Shown: positions 1 through 4,417, numbered from the stretch's first letter. The stretch: DNA of 5,853 nt from Candidatus Methanomethylophilaceae archaeon (GCA_017455785.1 JAFSYZ010000116.1:1-5853), one strand, 5' to 3'. Program-made: numbers and translations. Notes: generated by a model from the sequence alone, not told the origin.

Positions 1-81
1 GAAGTGAAGAAGAGGGGAAGACCGAAAGGAAGCAAGGATACGCATCCTCGCAAAAGAAGATCGGTTGCAGCATCGGAATGA
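1..81 (+). CDS. C-terminal end of a basic protein with an AT-hook-like tail (5' truncated)
   Basis: Frame 1 is open from the first base of the window to a TGA at 79-81, giving the last 26 residues of a protein that starts outside the window. The tail is very basic and contains KRGRPKGSKD followed by RKRR. The RGRPKG core resembles an AT-hook or a flexible basic DNA/RNA-binding tail. Similar tails occur in many unrelated proteins, so no family can be assigned. The stop overlaps the next start codon as ATGA, which indicates translational coupling with the following gene and membership of the same operon. A basic nucleic-acid-binding tail next to two zinc-ribbon proteins suggests nucleic-acid work, but that is inference. 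Confidence 0.6.
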   Translation, partial: EVKKRGRPKGSKDTHPRKRRSVAASE

Positions 82-629
82 TTCTGTCATGGAAATCATG
101 TTATGGTACTTCTTGCGGGAAACTTGTGTTCAACGATCTAGGCTCATTCTATGACACGCTTGTCTCGAAGATCTATCCACGTGCCGGCAAAATCGCATGG
201 ATGGTCAATGGGGACAAGGTACACGTGACAGAGCCTGTGATGATGGCGATGATCGATTGGTACAGGTCCAACGGATATGAGAAGACGGTGACCAAGGACA
301 TATTGGAATCCAGCGGGCCTCTTGTGGATATGGGTGGAGATGGATATTCCGCTTTGGTGGAATATGGATACCTCGGACCCCTCAAGGACAAGCCGAAGAG
401 ATCGTTCAATAAGAAGAATGCTTACAGACCCGAATATCCTGATGATAAAGGTCTTGAATGCCCTAGCTGTCATTCCTATTCCGTGAAACCGGTAAGGGAT
501 AAAATAATGGGATGCGACAAGTGCGGCCAACTGTACAGGAGCACAGGACAGCTCATGGCATCCAGATCTCTCAAGGCCGAGGATAACAAGGTTTACCTGG
601 CTCTGAGGAGGTTCTTCGATGAAGATTAA
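78..629 (+). CDS. Hypothetical zinc-ribbon protein, possible winged-helix N-terminal part
   Basis: This gene encodes 183 residues of unrecognised family. The C-terminal third carries a clear zinc ribbon: CPSC at residues 128-131 and CDKC at 146-149, 14 residues apart, as expected for a four-Cys zinc site in a nucleic-acid-binding or structural module. Residues about 45-125 (a helix-rich part, then DGYSALVEYGYLGPL, then a basic loop and YRPEYPDDKG) have the rhythm of a winged helix followed by a wing; this reading is inference. CYGTSC at 8-13 has two more cysteines of unknown role. The ATG at 78 is chosen because it overlaps the upstream stop (ATGA). There is no Shine-Dalgarno site, so initiation probably depends on coupling. 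The 3' end contains the strong ribosome binding site of the next gene. DNA binding or regulation is plausible but unproven. Confidence 0.82.
   Translation: MILSWKSCYGTSCGKLVFNDLGSFYDTLVSKIYPRAGKIAWMVNGDKVHVTEPVMMAMIDWYRSNGYEKTVTKDILESSGPLVDMGGDGYSALVEYGYLGPLKDKPKRSFNKKNAYRPEYPDDKGLECPSCHSYSVKPVRDKIMGCDKCGQLYRSTGQLMASRSLKAEDNKVYLALRRFFDED
605..613 (+). promoter_or_regulatory. Strong Shine-Dalgarno site inside the upstream gene
   Basis: GAGGAGGTT contains GGAGGT, a near-full match to the archaeal 16S anti-Shine-Dalgarno, 6 nt before the ATG at 619. It lies inside the last codons of the 78-629 gene. It fixes the start of the second zinc-ribbon gene although that start overlaps the upstream gene by 11 nt. 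Confidence 0.85.
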
Positions 630-1113
630 GTCGTACAACACCTACATAACCAGAAGCGGCAACATAAAGGTGGAGGCACACTGTCCAGCGTGCGGTTCCT
701 CCGAAATACTCAAACCCTTCACTCTTTTCGGAGTTACCAGGTGCATATGCAATTCCTGTAACGCCAAGTTCAGGATGACTTCTGTCAAGAAGAACAGGGT
801 CAGGGCGAAGACCAGAGCGGAATATATTATCGTCCACAAGCTTGGACGTACAGGGAATATCATCAGGTCCGATCTGGAATCGAGACTCTATTCCATATTG
901 GCCGAATACCAGGACATAATGGCCGTACGCGCGGAAGAGGCATACGGCGATGAATACAGGAAGGACAGTTATGACGGTCAATTCAAGAAACGTAACGATG
1001 TGTTGACCAAAGAATTGGATCATTTCTTCGATTCATACATCCCCGATCTGATGAAGAGGAACGAGTCGTATCTGTTCCCAGGTTACGGAGTGAAGGTCAT
1101 CCGCATAGTGTGA
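619..1113 (+). CDS. Hypothetical protein with N-terminal zinc ribbon and helical C-terminal part
   Basis: The product is 164 residues. Near the N terminus it has CPAC (residues 22-25) and CNSC (44-47), a four-Cys zinc ribbon with an 18-residue spacer; C42 adds a fifth cysteine (CICNSC). A basic stretch follows at 54-66 (VKKNRVRAKTR), then a mostly helical, charged C-terminal half ending in FPGYGVKVIRIV. Zinc ribbon plus basic segment suggests RNA or DNA contact. The start at 619 is well supported by GGAGGT 6 nt upstream. It overlaps the previous gene by 11 nt and is followed after 4 nt by the next, so it is the third of at least four co-transcribed genes. I do not recognise the family. It is not obviously a duplicate of the preceding zinc-ribbon protein: the ribbon is N-terminal here and C-terminal there. 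Confidence 0.85.
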   Translation: MKIKSYNTYITRSGNIKVEAHCPACGSSEILKPFTLFGVTRCICNSCNAKFRMTSVKKNRVRAKTRAEYIIVHKLGRTGNIIRSDLESRLYSILAEYQDIMAVRAEEAYGDEYRKDSYDGQFKKRNDVLTKELDHFFDSYIPDLMKRNESYLFPGYGVKVIRIV

Positions 1114-1117
1114 TAGC

Positions 1118-1456
1118 ATGACCGATTTCATCGAAGATCTCGACCTCGTCATCATGGACACGTTCTATTGGGACCTGCTGATAGAATTCAAAGGCAACAT
1201 CGAGAACGACAAGATTCGTCAGAGGTATCTGTCCAGACAACTGAACGAACCCGAATGGGTGGACAAATGGATAGGCATTATGGACGATTATGTGAACACC
1301 TACGGTAAGGACCCCGATTGTTCAGAGGAATGCAAACAGATCAAGCCTGTCCTCAAGCAGCTTATCGGATTCAGGGGCGATCAGCCTTTAGGTTCGAAAT
1401 CGATCAAGGAGAAGGATTACAGATTCGACCCCTTGATTAAACGCCTGTCTAGGTAA
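1118..1456 (+). CDS. Small acidic hypothetical protein
   Basis: This gene encodes 112 residues with no family I recognise. The first 60 residues are acidic and aromatic-rich (MTDFIEDLDLVIMDTFYWDL, then EPEWVDKWIGIMDDYV) and are probably helical. Two cysteines close together (CSEEC, residues 68-72) are too few for a zinc site alone. There is no signal peptide or membrane segment, so it is presumably cytosolic. The ATG lies 4 nt after the previous stop. The only ribosome-binding match is a weak GTGAT at 1110-1114, so reinitiation is likely. It is the last gene of the operon: a perfect palindrome and AT-rich DNA start 4 nt after its stop. Small acidic proteins at operon ends sometimes partner a basic protein, but nothing in the sequence shows this. 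Confidence 0.75.
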   Translation: MTDFIEDLDLVIMDTFYWDLLIEFKGNIENDKIRQRYLSRQLNEPEWVDKWIGIMDDYVNTYGKDPDCSEECKQIKPVLKQLIGFRGDQPLGSKSIKEKDYRFDPLIKRLSR

Positions 1457-1460
1457 TTTG

Positions 1461-1488
1461 TATTACATTCTTTATAAAGAATGTAATA
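1461..1488. repeat. Perfect 28-bp palindrome, probable operon terminator or operator
   Basis: The arms TATTACATTCTT (1461-1472) and AAGAATGTAATA (1477-1488) are exact reverse complements around TATA. In RNA this is a 12-bp stem with a 4-nt loop starting 4 nt after the stop codon at 1454-1456, a good place for a 3'-end hairpin. No long T-run follows, so classical intrinsic termination is not obvious. In DNA it is a full two-fold symmetric site centred on TTTATAAA, which could bind a dimeric regulator. The left arm recurs as TATTACATT at 1590-1598, just after the next TATA box. Confidence 0.7.
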
Positions 1489-1497
1489 TGATTACGA

Positions 1498-1522
1498 TAT
1501 TTCATTTATAAATTTTGAAATA
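1498..1522. repeat. Second inverted repeat in the spacer, also centred on TTTATAAA
   Basis: TATTTCA (1498-1504) and TGAAATA (1516-1522) are exact reverse complements, 7 bp each with an 11-nt spacer starting TTTATAAA (1505-1512). It follows the larger palindrome by 9 nt. In so AT-rich a spacer a 7-bp repeat is only moderately surprising. The shared centre and close spacing are why it is listed. Confidence 0.4.
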
Positions 1523-1562
1523 CTAATCTATCGATTTTTGATAAAGCCAGAATCATCATTGA

Positions 1563-1589
1563 TTTAGTGTTTTCCAACCCATTTTTATA
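1563..1589 (+). promoter_or_regulatory. Promoter of the transglutaminase-like gene (copy 1 of a shared 27-bp module)
   Basis: A TTTTTATA box at 1582-1589 is preceded by AGTGTTTTCCAACCCA. Using the TATA-to-start distance of the leaderless gene at 2783, transcription should begin near 1610-1611, leaving a leader of about 42 nt before the ATG at 1653. The module matches the one at 2735-2761 in 24 of 27 positions. Confidence 0.8.
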
Positions 1590-1609
1590 TATTACATTTT
1601 CCGAAATCC

Positions 1610-1649
1610 GACGGTCTCAGTCTGCCAGATTCTGACACCGTCAGGTGTC
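1610..1649 (+). promoter_or_regulatory. Candidate bistable 5' leader controlling access to the ribosome binding site
   Basis: State A: GACGGTCTCAG (1610-1620) pairs with CTGACACCGTC (1632-1642) with a single C-C mismatch. The 11-nt loop can add three pairs (TCT with AGA). This leaves the Shine-Dalgarno AGGTG (1643-1647, 5 nt before the ATG) single-stranded. State B: GACACC (1634-1639) pairs perfectly with GGTGTC (1644-1649) across loop GTCA and buries the same site. A third option pairs CTGAC (1632-1636) with GTCAG (1640-1644). The three folds share bases and exclude one another. State A begins at the predicted transcription start. The pairings are visible; the switching role is inference and no known riboswitch class is recognised. 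Confidence 0.5.
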
Positions 1650-1652
1650 GCT

Positions 1653-2390
1653 ATGAATAGATTTGTCGCTATCTTTATTGTTCTCCTGGGGGTCGCATTG
1701 ATCTCCATAGCGGCACTACCTATGATGAATGGAGCCGAACCCACCGATAAGGAGGGTGGCAGCATATACTCTGTATTGGTGTCATTCGATCATCATACCT
1801 ATGCAGTCAATGTGCAATTGTATGATAATTATCTGGAAGGTTATCATAACAGCACGATTCCCAGGTTCATGTCCACTTTCGCGTACTACAGATATATCAC
1901 TCCGGATGACCCGACAATCAAGGACATTGCGACCCAGTTGTTATTGTATGGAAGCGATATGAGTGATCTCGACAAGGTCTCCCTGGCGAACGCATTCGTC
2001 CATACCGCGGTAACTTACAAGAATGACGAGGGAGCATTGTTACCCGAATACCTCCAATATCCCGCGGAGACATTGGAGCGCGGATTAGGGGACTGCGAGG
2101 ACCATGCGATCCTGTTGACCTCTATCCTTCGCGCTATGGGCTACGATGCCGTGACCGTTACGATGTTGGGTCAGCAGCATGTCGCGGTAGGTGTGGCATT
2201 GGAAGGCGGAGAGCATTCGTTCACATGGTTCGGTAAGGAGTACTGCTATGTGGAATCTACTAGTGGGGCTTATGCGGGTTACCAAGGCATCTCGGGATCT
2301 CCCTTCGTCGACGACATGCCATGGGCCATCCTATGGATCATCATCGTCTTATTGTCATTCGGATTCCTGTTCTGGACACTGAGAGGTTGA
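1653..2390 (+). CDS. Membrane-anchored transglutaminase-like cysteine enzyme
   Basis: This 245-residue protein has a hydrophobic N-terminal segment (about 4-22), an extracytoplasmic middle part and a second membrane segment near the C terminus (about 223-242) ending in LRG. Residues about 82-205 match the transglutaminase-like fold: YITPDDPTIKDIA, then YPAETLERGLGDCEDHAILL with the presumed nucleophile C148, LRAMGYDAV, then QQHVAVGV with the presumed catalytic H176. E201 in YVESTS sits where the third residue of the triad is expected; transglutaminases usually have Asp there. Family members act as proteases, amidases or crosslinkers on proteins or cell-envelope polymers, so the substrate is unknown. 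The ATG is preceded by AGGTG. The gene is monocistronic, with its own promoter and a terminator-like hairpin after it, and its promoter matches that of the surface-repeat gene at 4418. The fold assignment is strong; the activity is inferred. Confidence 0.88.
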   Translation: MNRFVAIFIVLLGVALISIAALPMMNGAEPTDKEGGSIYSVLVSFDHHTYAVNVQLYDNYLEGYHNSTIPRFMSTFAYYRYITPDDPTIKDIATQLLLYGSDMSDLDKVSLANAFVHTAVTYKNDEGALLPEYLQYPAETLERGLGDCEDHAILLTSILRAMGYDAVTVTMLGQQHVAVGVALEGGEHSFTWFGKEYCYVESTSGAYAGYQGISGSPFVDDMPWAILWIIIVLLSFGFLFWTLRG

Positions 2391-2413
2391 TGCATCGATT
2401 TTCATCATTTTGT

Positions 2414-2443
2414 TCATTTTTCGTAGAAAAATGACATTTTTAT
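2414..2443 (+). terminator. Probable terminator of the transglutaminase-like gene
   Basis: TCATTTTTC (2414-2422) and GAAAAATGA (2426-2434) form a perfect 9-bp stem with a 3-nt loop (GTA), 24 nt after the stop codon. CATTTTTA follows, giving a short T-run. Archaeal termination mainly needs T-rich DNA, which this whole stretch (2400-2444) supplies. Confidence 0.55.
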
Positions 2444-2461
2444 CCGATAGTATGATTTTTC

Positions 2462-2476
2462 TCAGAAACCTTCTGA
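2462..2476. repeat. Short hairpin flanked by T-run and A-run
   Basis: TCAGAA (2462-2467) and TTCTGA (2471-2476) pair perfectly around ACC. TTTTTC precedes and AAAAAA follows, so the stem could extend across a one-base bulge. On the minus strand it reads as a hairpin followed by a T-rich run, but no minus-strand gene is visible to need a terminator. Confidence 0.4.
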
Positions 2477-2509
2477 AAAAACGTCAACGGAAACAGGCCT
2501 AGAAACCGA

Positions 2510-2565
2510 TAAGTCCTACTTAGCCATATCTTGATATGGCTAAGACGCAAAGTCGCATTAAATGC
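2510..2565. repeat. Cluster of inverted repeats, including a 12-bp-arm near-palindrome
   Basis: CTTAGCCATATC (2519-2530) and GATATGGCTAAG (2533-2544) are exact reverse complements separated by TT. TAAGT-CCT-ACTTA (2510-2522) overlaps its left arm, so the two folds compete. GAC-GCAAA-GTC (2544-2554) and GCATT-A-AATGC (2555-2565) follow directly. The larger one could be an operator, a terminator or part of a structured RNA. No gene stop lies near it, so a terminator for a coding gene is the least natural reading. Confidence 0.5.
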
Positions 2566-2594
2566 CATTTCTGTTCGATTATGATAGAATTGAA

Positions 2595-2641
2595 ATCATA
2601 GTTGAAAAATAGCATTGAAATTATAAAATAGCATCATAGTT
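2595..2641. repeat. Degenerate direct repeats with 19-nt spacing before a TATA box
   Basis: AAAATAGCAT occurs at 2606-2615 and 2625-2634 (19 nt apart), and ATCATAGTT at 2595-2603 and 2633-2641 (38 nt apart, twice 19). The segment is very AT-rich and ends exactly at the TATA box of the candidate small RNA. Repeats spaced about two helical turns could hold a regulator on one DNA face, but low complexity alone could also produce them. Confidence 0.35.
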
Positions 2642-2647
2642 TATATA
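2640..2647 (+). promoter_or_regulatory. TATA box of a candidate small RNA
   Basis: TTTATATA lies 23 nt before the first base of a perfect stem at 2671, so the expected transcription start (about 2669-2671) coincides with the stem's 5' end. Unlike the three gene promoters in this window, it is not preceded by TTTTCCAACC. Confidence 0.5.
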
Positions 2648-2669
2648 CTGATTATACCATTATACCTCT

Positions 2670-2724
2670 AAGTGCCGATGAACAAGTGCATCCCATCTCT
2701 TTTCCGTCGGCACTGTCTCTCTTC
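2670..2724 (+). ncRNA. Candidate small structured RNA
   Basis: AGTGCCGA (2671-2678) pairs perfectly with TCGGCACT (2707-2714) across a 28-nt loop. The stem is GC-rich inside an AT-rich spacer. Its 5' end lies at the predicted start from the TATA box at 2640-2647, and a pyrimidine run (TCTCTCTTCC, 2716-2725) follows the 3' arm. In the loop GATG/CATC can form an alternative small hairpin. The RNA ends before the next gene's promoter at 2735, so it is a separate unit rather than that gene's leader. It is not a tRNA. No complete C/D-box set was seen (CGATGAA only resembles box C). A perfect 8-bp stem could also be a DNA site. The function is unknown. Confidence 0.4.
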
Positions 2725-2734
2725 CATTCCGTGA

Positions 2735-2761
2735 ATGAGTGTTTTCCAACCGATTTTTATA
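2735..2761 (+). promoter_or_regulatory. Promoter of the DUF3846 operon (copy 2 of the shared 27-bp module)
   Basis: AGTGTTTTCCAACCGA leads directly into TTTTTATA (2754-2761). The TATA centre lies 25-26 nt before the ATG at 2783, so transcript start and start codon should coincide. It matches the copy at 4351-4377 in 25 of 27 positions. An ATG at 2735 happens to be in frame with the gene, which would make the promoter look like coding sequence. Confidence 0.82.
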
Positions 2762-2782
2762 TCCTATCCTGTCCGAGAAATC

Positions 2783-3370
2783 ATGAGAGGATGTTATCTA
2801 GGATTGGAGGACGTACAATACATCTCGCACGGTCAATCCGATGCTGAACTCATCTACAAAGGAGTCTCCATACCGGAACCCGAGATCGGTGACTGCCTGT
2901 GGGATAGATATAGTGAGGAATGCAAAGAAAATGGCATCAAAGCCACATACGGGGGGTTCGAGGATTGGGCCATAAAGAACAGAGAGTCCGCATACGAGTA
3001 CCTGGAGAATTCATATAACTCTAAGGTCGCCGAGTGGATCAAGAGCCTCAAGCTCTCCAGAGCCGAATATGACAAACTCATCAAGGACGGCTACAAGATC
3101 AACGATGACAACACTGTTGAATTTGATGGGATCGGACTCCTGTGTTGCCTCAAATGCGGAAAGGTCACTCAGGTATACGACAGGGACTGCTGCGAGGATG
3201 CCTTCCTATACCAACTGCCATTGATTCTTCCAGGGGACAAGGATTCCCTGATGCAGTATGCGAAGACCCATAAGGCCGTAGCATCGGAGAACAGGAAGGC
3301 GGAGAAGAAGGGCAACAAGTACAAGATCGTCCGTCCGAAGATCAATTTCAACATCCTCAGGAGGAAGTGA
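2783..3370 (+). CDS. Hypothetical protein with a cysteine cluster, probably leaderless
   Basis: The protein has 195 residues from the ATG at 2783. The frame is open further upstream to an ATG at 2735, but that would translate the TATA box and the shared promoter module, and transcription is expected to begin at 2783, so a leaderless start is preferred. The N-terminal half is acidic and helical (residues 35-105). The centre has CCLKCGKV (121-128) and DRDCCED (134-139), giving C121, C122, C125, C136 and C137, which could form a small zinc site (CxxC then CC). The C-terminal 35 residues are strongly basic and end in ILRRK. No signal peptide or membrane segment is seen. I do not recognise the family. 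It is first in a three-gene operon whose last product resembles DUF3846, hinting at a mobile-element accessory role; that is inference. Confidence 0.82.
   Translation: MRGCYLGLEDVQYISHGQSDAELIYKGVSIPEPEIGDCLWDRYSEECKENGIKATYGGFEDWAIKNRESAYEYLENSYNSKVAEWIKSLKLSRAEYDKLIKDGYKINDDNTVEFDGIGLLCCLKCGKVTQVYDRDCCEDAFLYQLPLILPGDKDSLMQYAKTHKAVASENRKAEKKGNKYKIVRPKINFNILRRK
3359..3364 (+). promoter_or_regulatory. Shine-Dalgarno site that decides the next start
   Basis: AGGAGG ends 8 nt before the ATG at 3373 but only 2 nt before the in-frame GTG at 3367. The normal spacing points to the ATG, so the GTG is rejected. The site lies in the last codons of the preceding gene. Confidence 0.8.
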
Positions 3371-3372
3371 TT

Positions 3373-3942
3373 ATGCCAATTAAGAAAGTAAAGGACCACA
3401 GAGGTGTAGAGTACAGCATCCCTGTGGGTAAGGACGGCTACGTACCTATGGAGGCGCTATACGAAAGGCGCAAAGAGGTCCAGACCCAAAGGGGCAGGGT
3501 CATGGACCTCAGAAAAGCATCGAAGAGGATCTATCCGGCGAACATGGTGCCAGAGGATGCTGTGGTATGGTGGAGCGACCCGAGGAAATGCGACATCGAG
3601 GGCATCGACACCCTGGAGAAAGCTAACGTGGTTCTCCCTCCGAGAGAGGTGAAGTACAAGGAGTACAAGGAACCCAGCGAGCTTCGTCAGAGGGCCCTCG
3701 AGGACGAGTACATCAGGAGTATCGGTGATGATGAGATGGATGAGGACAAGCTGTCCTACCTGATCGATTCGAGGTATGACGAGGTGATGTCCAACTCACG
3801 TTGGACGTACGACCCCCGTACCACCTCTGCCGCTTACAGAGCGAAGATGTGGGATGAGATGAAGATGCAGTCCTATAAGAAAAAGGCAAAGAGCCAGATT
3901 CAGAAGATAAAGCAGTTCTTCAATAAGAGGGCAACAGCATGA
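3373..3942 (+). CDS. Hypothetical basic protein with a WWSDP motif
   Basis: The product is 189 residues. N-terminal residues 8-30 (DHRGVEYSIPVGKDGYVPMEAL) look like a small beta hairpin followed by a helix. The most distinctive stretch is AVVWWSDPRKCDIEGIDT at 63-80. Residues 105-145 are acidic and helical. The C-terminal 30 residues are lysine-rich (SYKKKAKSQIQKIKQFFNKR), suggesting contact with nucleic acid or a coiled helix. There is no membrane segment and only one cysteine. The ATG at 3373 is supported by AGGAGG; a GTG at 3367 would add two residues. It starts 2 nt after the upstream stop and overlaps the next gene by 4 nt (ATGA), so all three are translated together. The conserved-looking tryptophan motif suggests a real family that I cannot name. 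Confidence 0.82.
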   Translation: MPIKKVKDHRGVEYSIPVGKDGYVPMEALYERRKEVQTQRGRVMDLRKASKRIYPANMVPEDAVVWWSDPRKCDIEGIDTLEKANVVLPPREVKYKEYKEPSELRQRALEDEYIRSIGDDEMDEDKLSYLIDSRYDEVMSNSRWTYDPRTTSAAYRAKMWDEMKMQSYKKKAKSQIQKIKQFFNKRATA

Positions 3943-4316
3943 CAGATCAGCTCACAGGTGTATACATCGGTAAGAATGGAGTCGTAGGCACCGTCACGGT
4001 GGACAACGATATGAAATCATTCTACAAATTACTGGACGTCAACTGCATTCAGATGCCCAGGAGGAGAATTGGAGACCAGATCTTCCGCATCGTTTACGAT
4101 GAGGAGGCTCTTATTAGGCGCGACCCCGTGGTCACGGCCATAGACCCGATGGGTTACCCTATGGTCTTCAATTCGTTATTCATCATCAGCGATGATGAGA
4201 AAGGCGGGTTCAAATCCCTGACCAAATCCCAATGCCAGAAGATCATGGACTACATCCGTCCGTGCAGCGAGGGCGATGAGGTCAGGATGATGCTCACCAA
4301 CGTCTCATATCGCTGA
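3939..4316 (+). CDS. DUF3846-like protein
   Basis: This 125-residue protein fits the DUF3846 layout. An N-terminal strand (GVYIGKNGVVGTVTV) is followed by DNDMKSFYKLLDVNCIQM (23-39), then IFRIVYDEEALIRRDPVVTAID (48-69), FNSLFIISDDEKGGFKSLTKSQ (77-98) and a closing helix KIMDYI. The order D-x-K-LL-...-I, then DEE, then a hydrophobic strand before DDE-GGF-SLT is what I know of that family, from memory and not from a search. DUF3846 proteins are small, of unknown function, and common on phages, plasmids and integrative elements, mostly in gut bacteria. The start overlaps the previous stop as ATGA; AGAGGG upstream is only a weak ribosome site. A hairpin 15 nt after the stop closes the operon. If right, it marks this operon as mobile-element related. 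Confidence 0.75.
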   Translation: MTDQLTGVYIGKNGVVGTVTVDNDMKSFYKLLDVNCIQMPRRRIGDQIFRIVYDEEALIRRDPVVTAIDPMGYPMVFNSLFIISDDEKGGFKSLTKSQCQKIMDYIRPCSEGDEVRMMLTNVSYR

Positions 4317-4330
4317 TTTCCAAACTATTT

Positions 4331-4347
4331 ACCCTTTATCCAAGGGT
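4331..4347 (+). terminator. Terminator hairpin after the DUF3846 operon
   Basis: ACCCTT (4331-4336) and AAGGGT (4342-4347) pair perfectly with loop TATCC, 15 nt after the stop codon. T-rich sequence follows (TTCTATGAGTTTTTT), but that belongs to the next promoter module, so terminator and promoter are packed back to back. Confidence 0.55.
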
Positions 4348-4350
4348 TCT

Positions 4351-4377
4351 ATGAGTTTTTTCCAACCGTTTTTTATA
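4351..4377 (+). promoter_or_regulatory. Promoter of the surface-repeat gene (copy 3 of the shared 27-bp module)
   Basis: ATGAGTTTTTTCCAACCG precedes a TTTTTATA box at 4370-4377. It matches the copy at 2735-2761 in 25 of 27 positions. Transcription should start around 4398-4401, giving a leader of about 17-20 nt with the ribosome binding site close to its middle. Confidence 0.82.
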
Positions 4378-4406
4378 GTGTACAAAATCGAACACCCATC
4401 ACTTTA

Positions 4407-4412
4407 AGGTGA
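4407..4412 (+). promoter_or_regulatory. Shine-Dalgarno site of the surface-repeat gene
   Basis: AGGTGA lies 5 nt before the ATG at 4418 and matches the AGGTGA part of the archaeal site. The transglutaminase-like gene uses the same arrangement: AGGTG, 5 nt, then GCTATG across the start. Confidence 0.75.
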
Positions 4413-4417
4413 AAGCT

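Noticed and set aside
144..1023. Minus-strand frames opposite the two zinc-ribbon genes
   Set aside because: The plus-strand frames have conserved-looking CxxC pairs, a strong ribosome site and stop-start overlaps. The minus frames have none of these and look low in protein-like composition.
1461..1522. Terminal inverted repeats of an insertion sequence
   Set aside because: The repeats are self-contained palindromes, no transposase gene lies in the window, and no flanking target duplication was seen.
2536..2601. 21-codon frame with a KCHFC motif
   Set aside because: It starts inside the palindrome at 2519-2544, has no ribosome site and only one CxxC, and ends in TAG. Reading through the TAG as pyrrolysine meets another TAG after nine codons. 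Too little support for a gene.
2595..2641. CRISPR-like array
   Set aside because: The repeated words are only 9-10 nt, degenerate and spaced 19 nt, far too short for CRISPR repeats and spacers.
2671..2714. tRNA or C/D-box RNA
   Set aside because: The length and single stem do not fit a tRNA. CGATGAA only partly resembles box C, and no convincing set of C, D', C' and D boxes is present.
2678..2734. 18-codon frame inside the candidate small RNA
   Set aside because: No ribosome binding site, no recognisable peptide features, and chance occurrence is likely at this length. The perfect stem is a better explanation of the segment.
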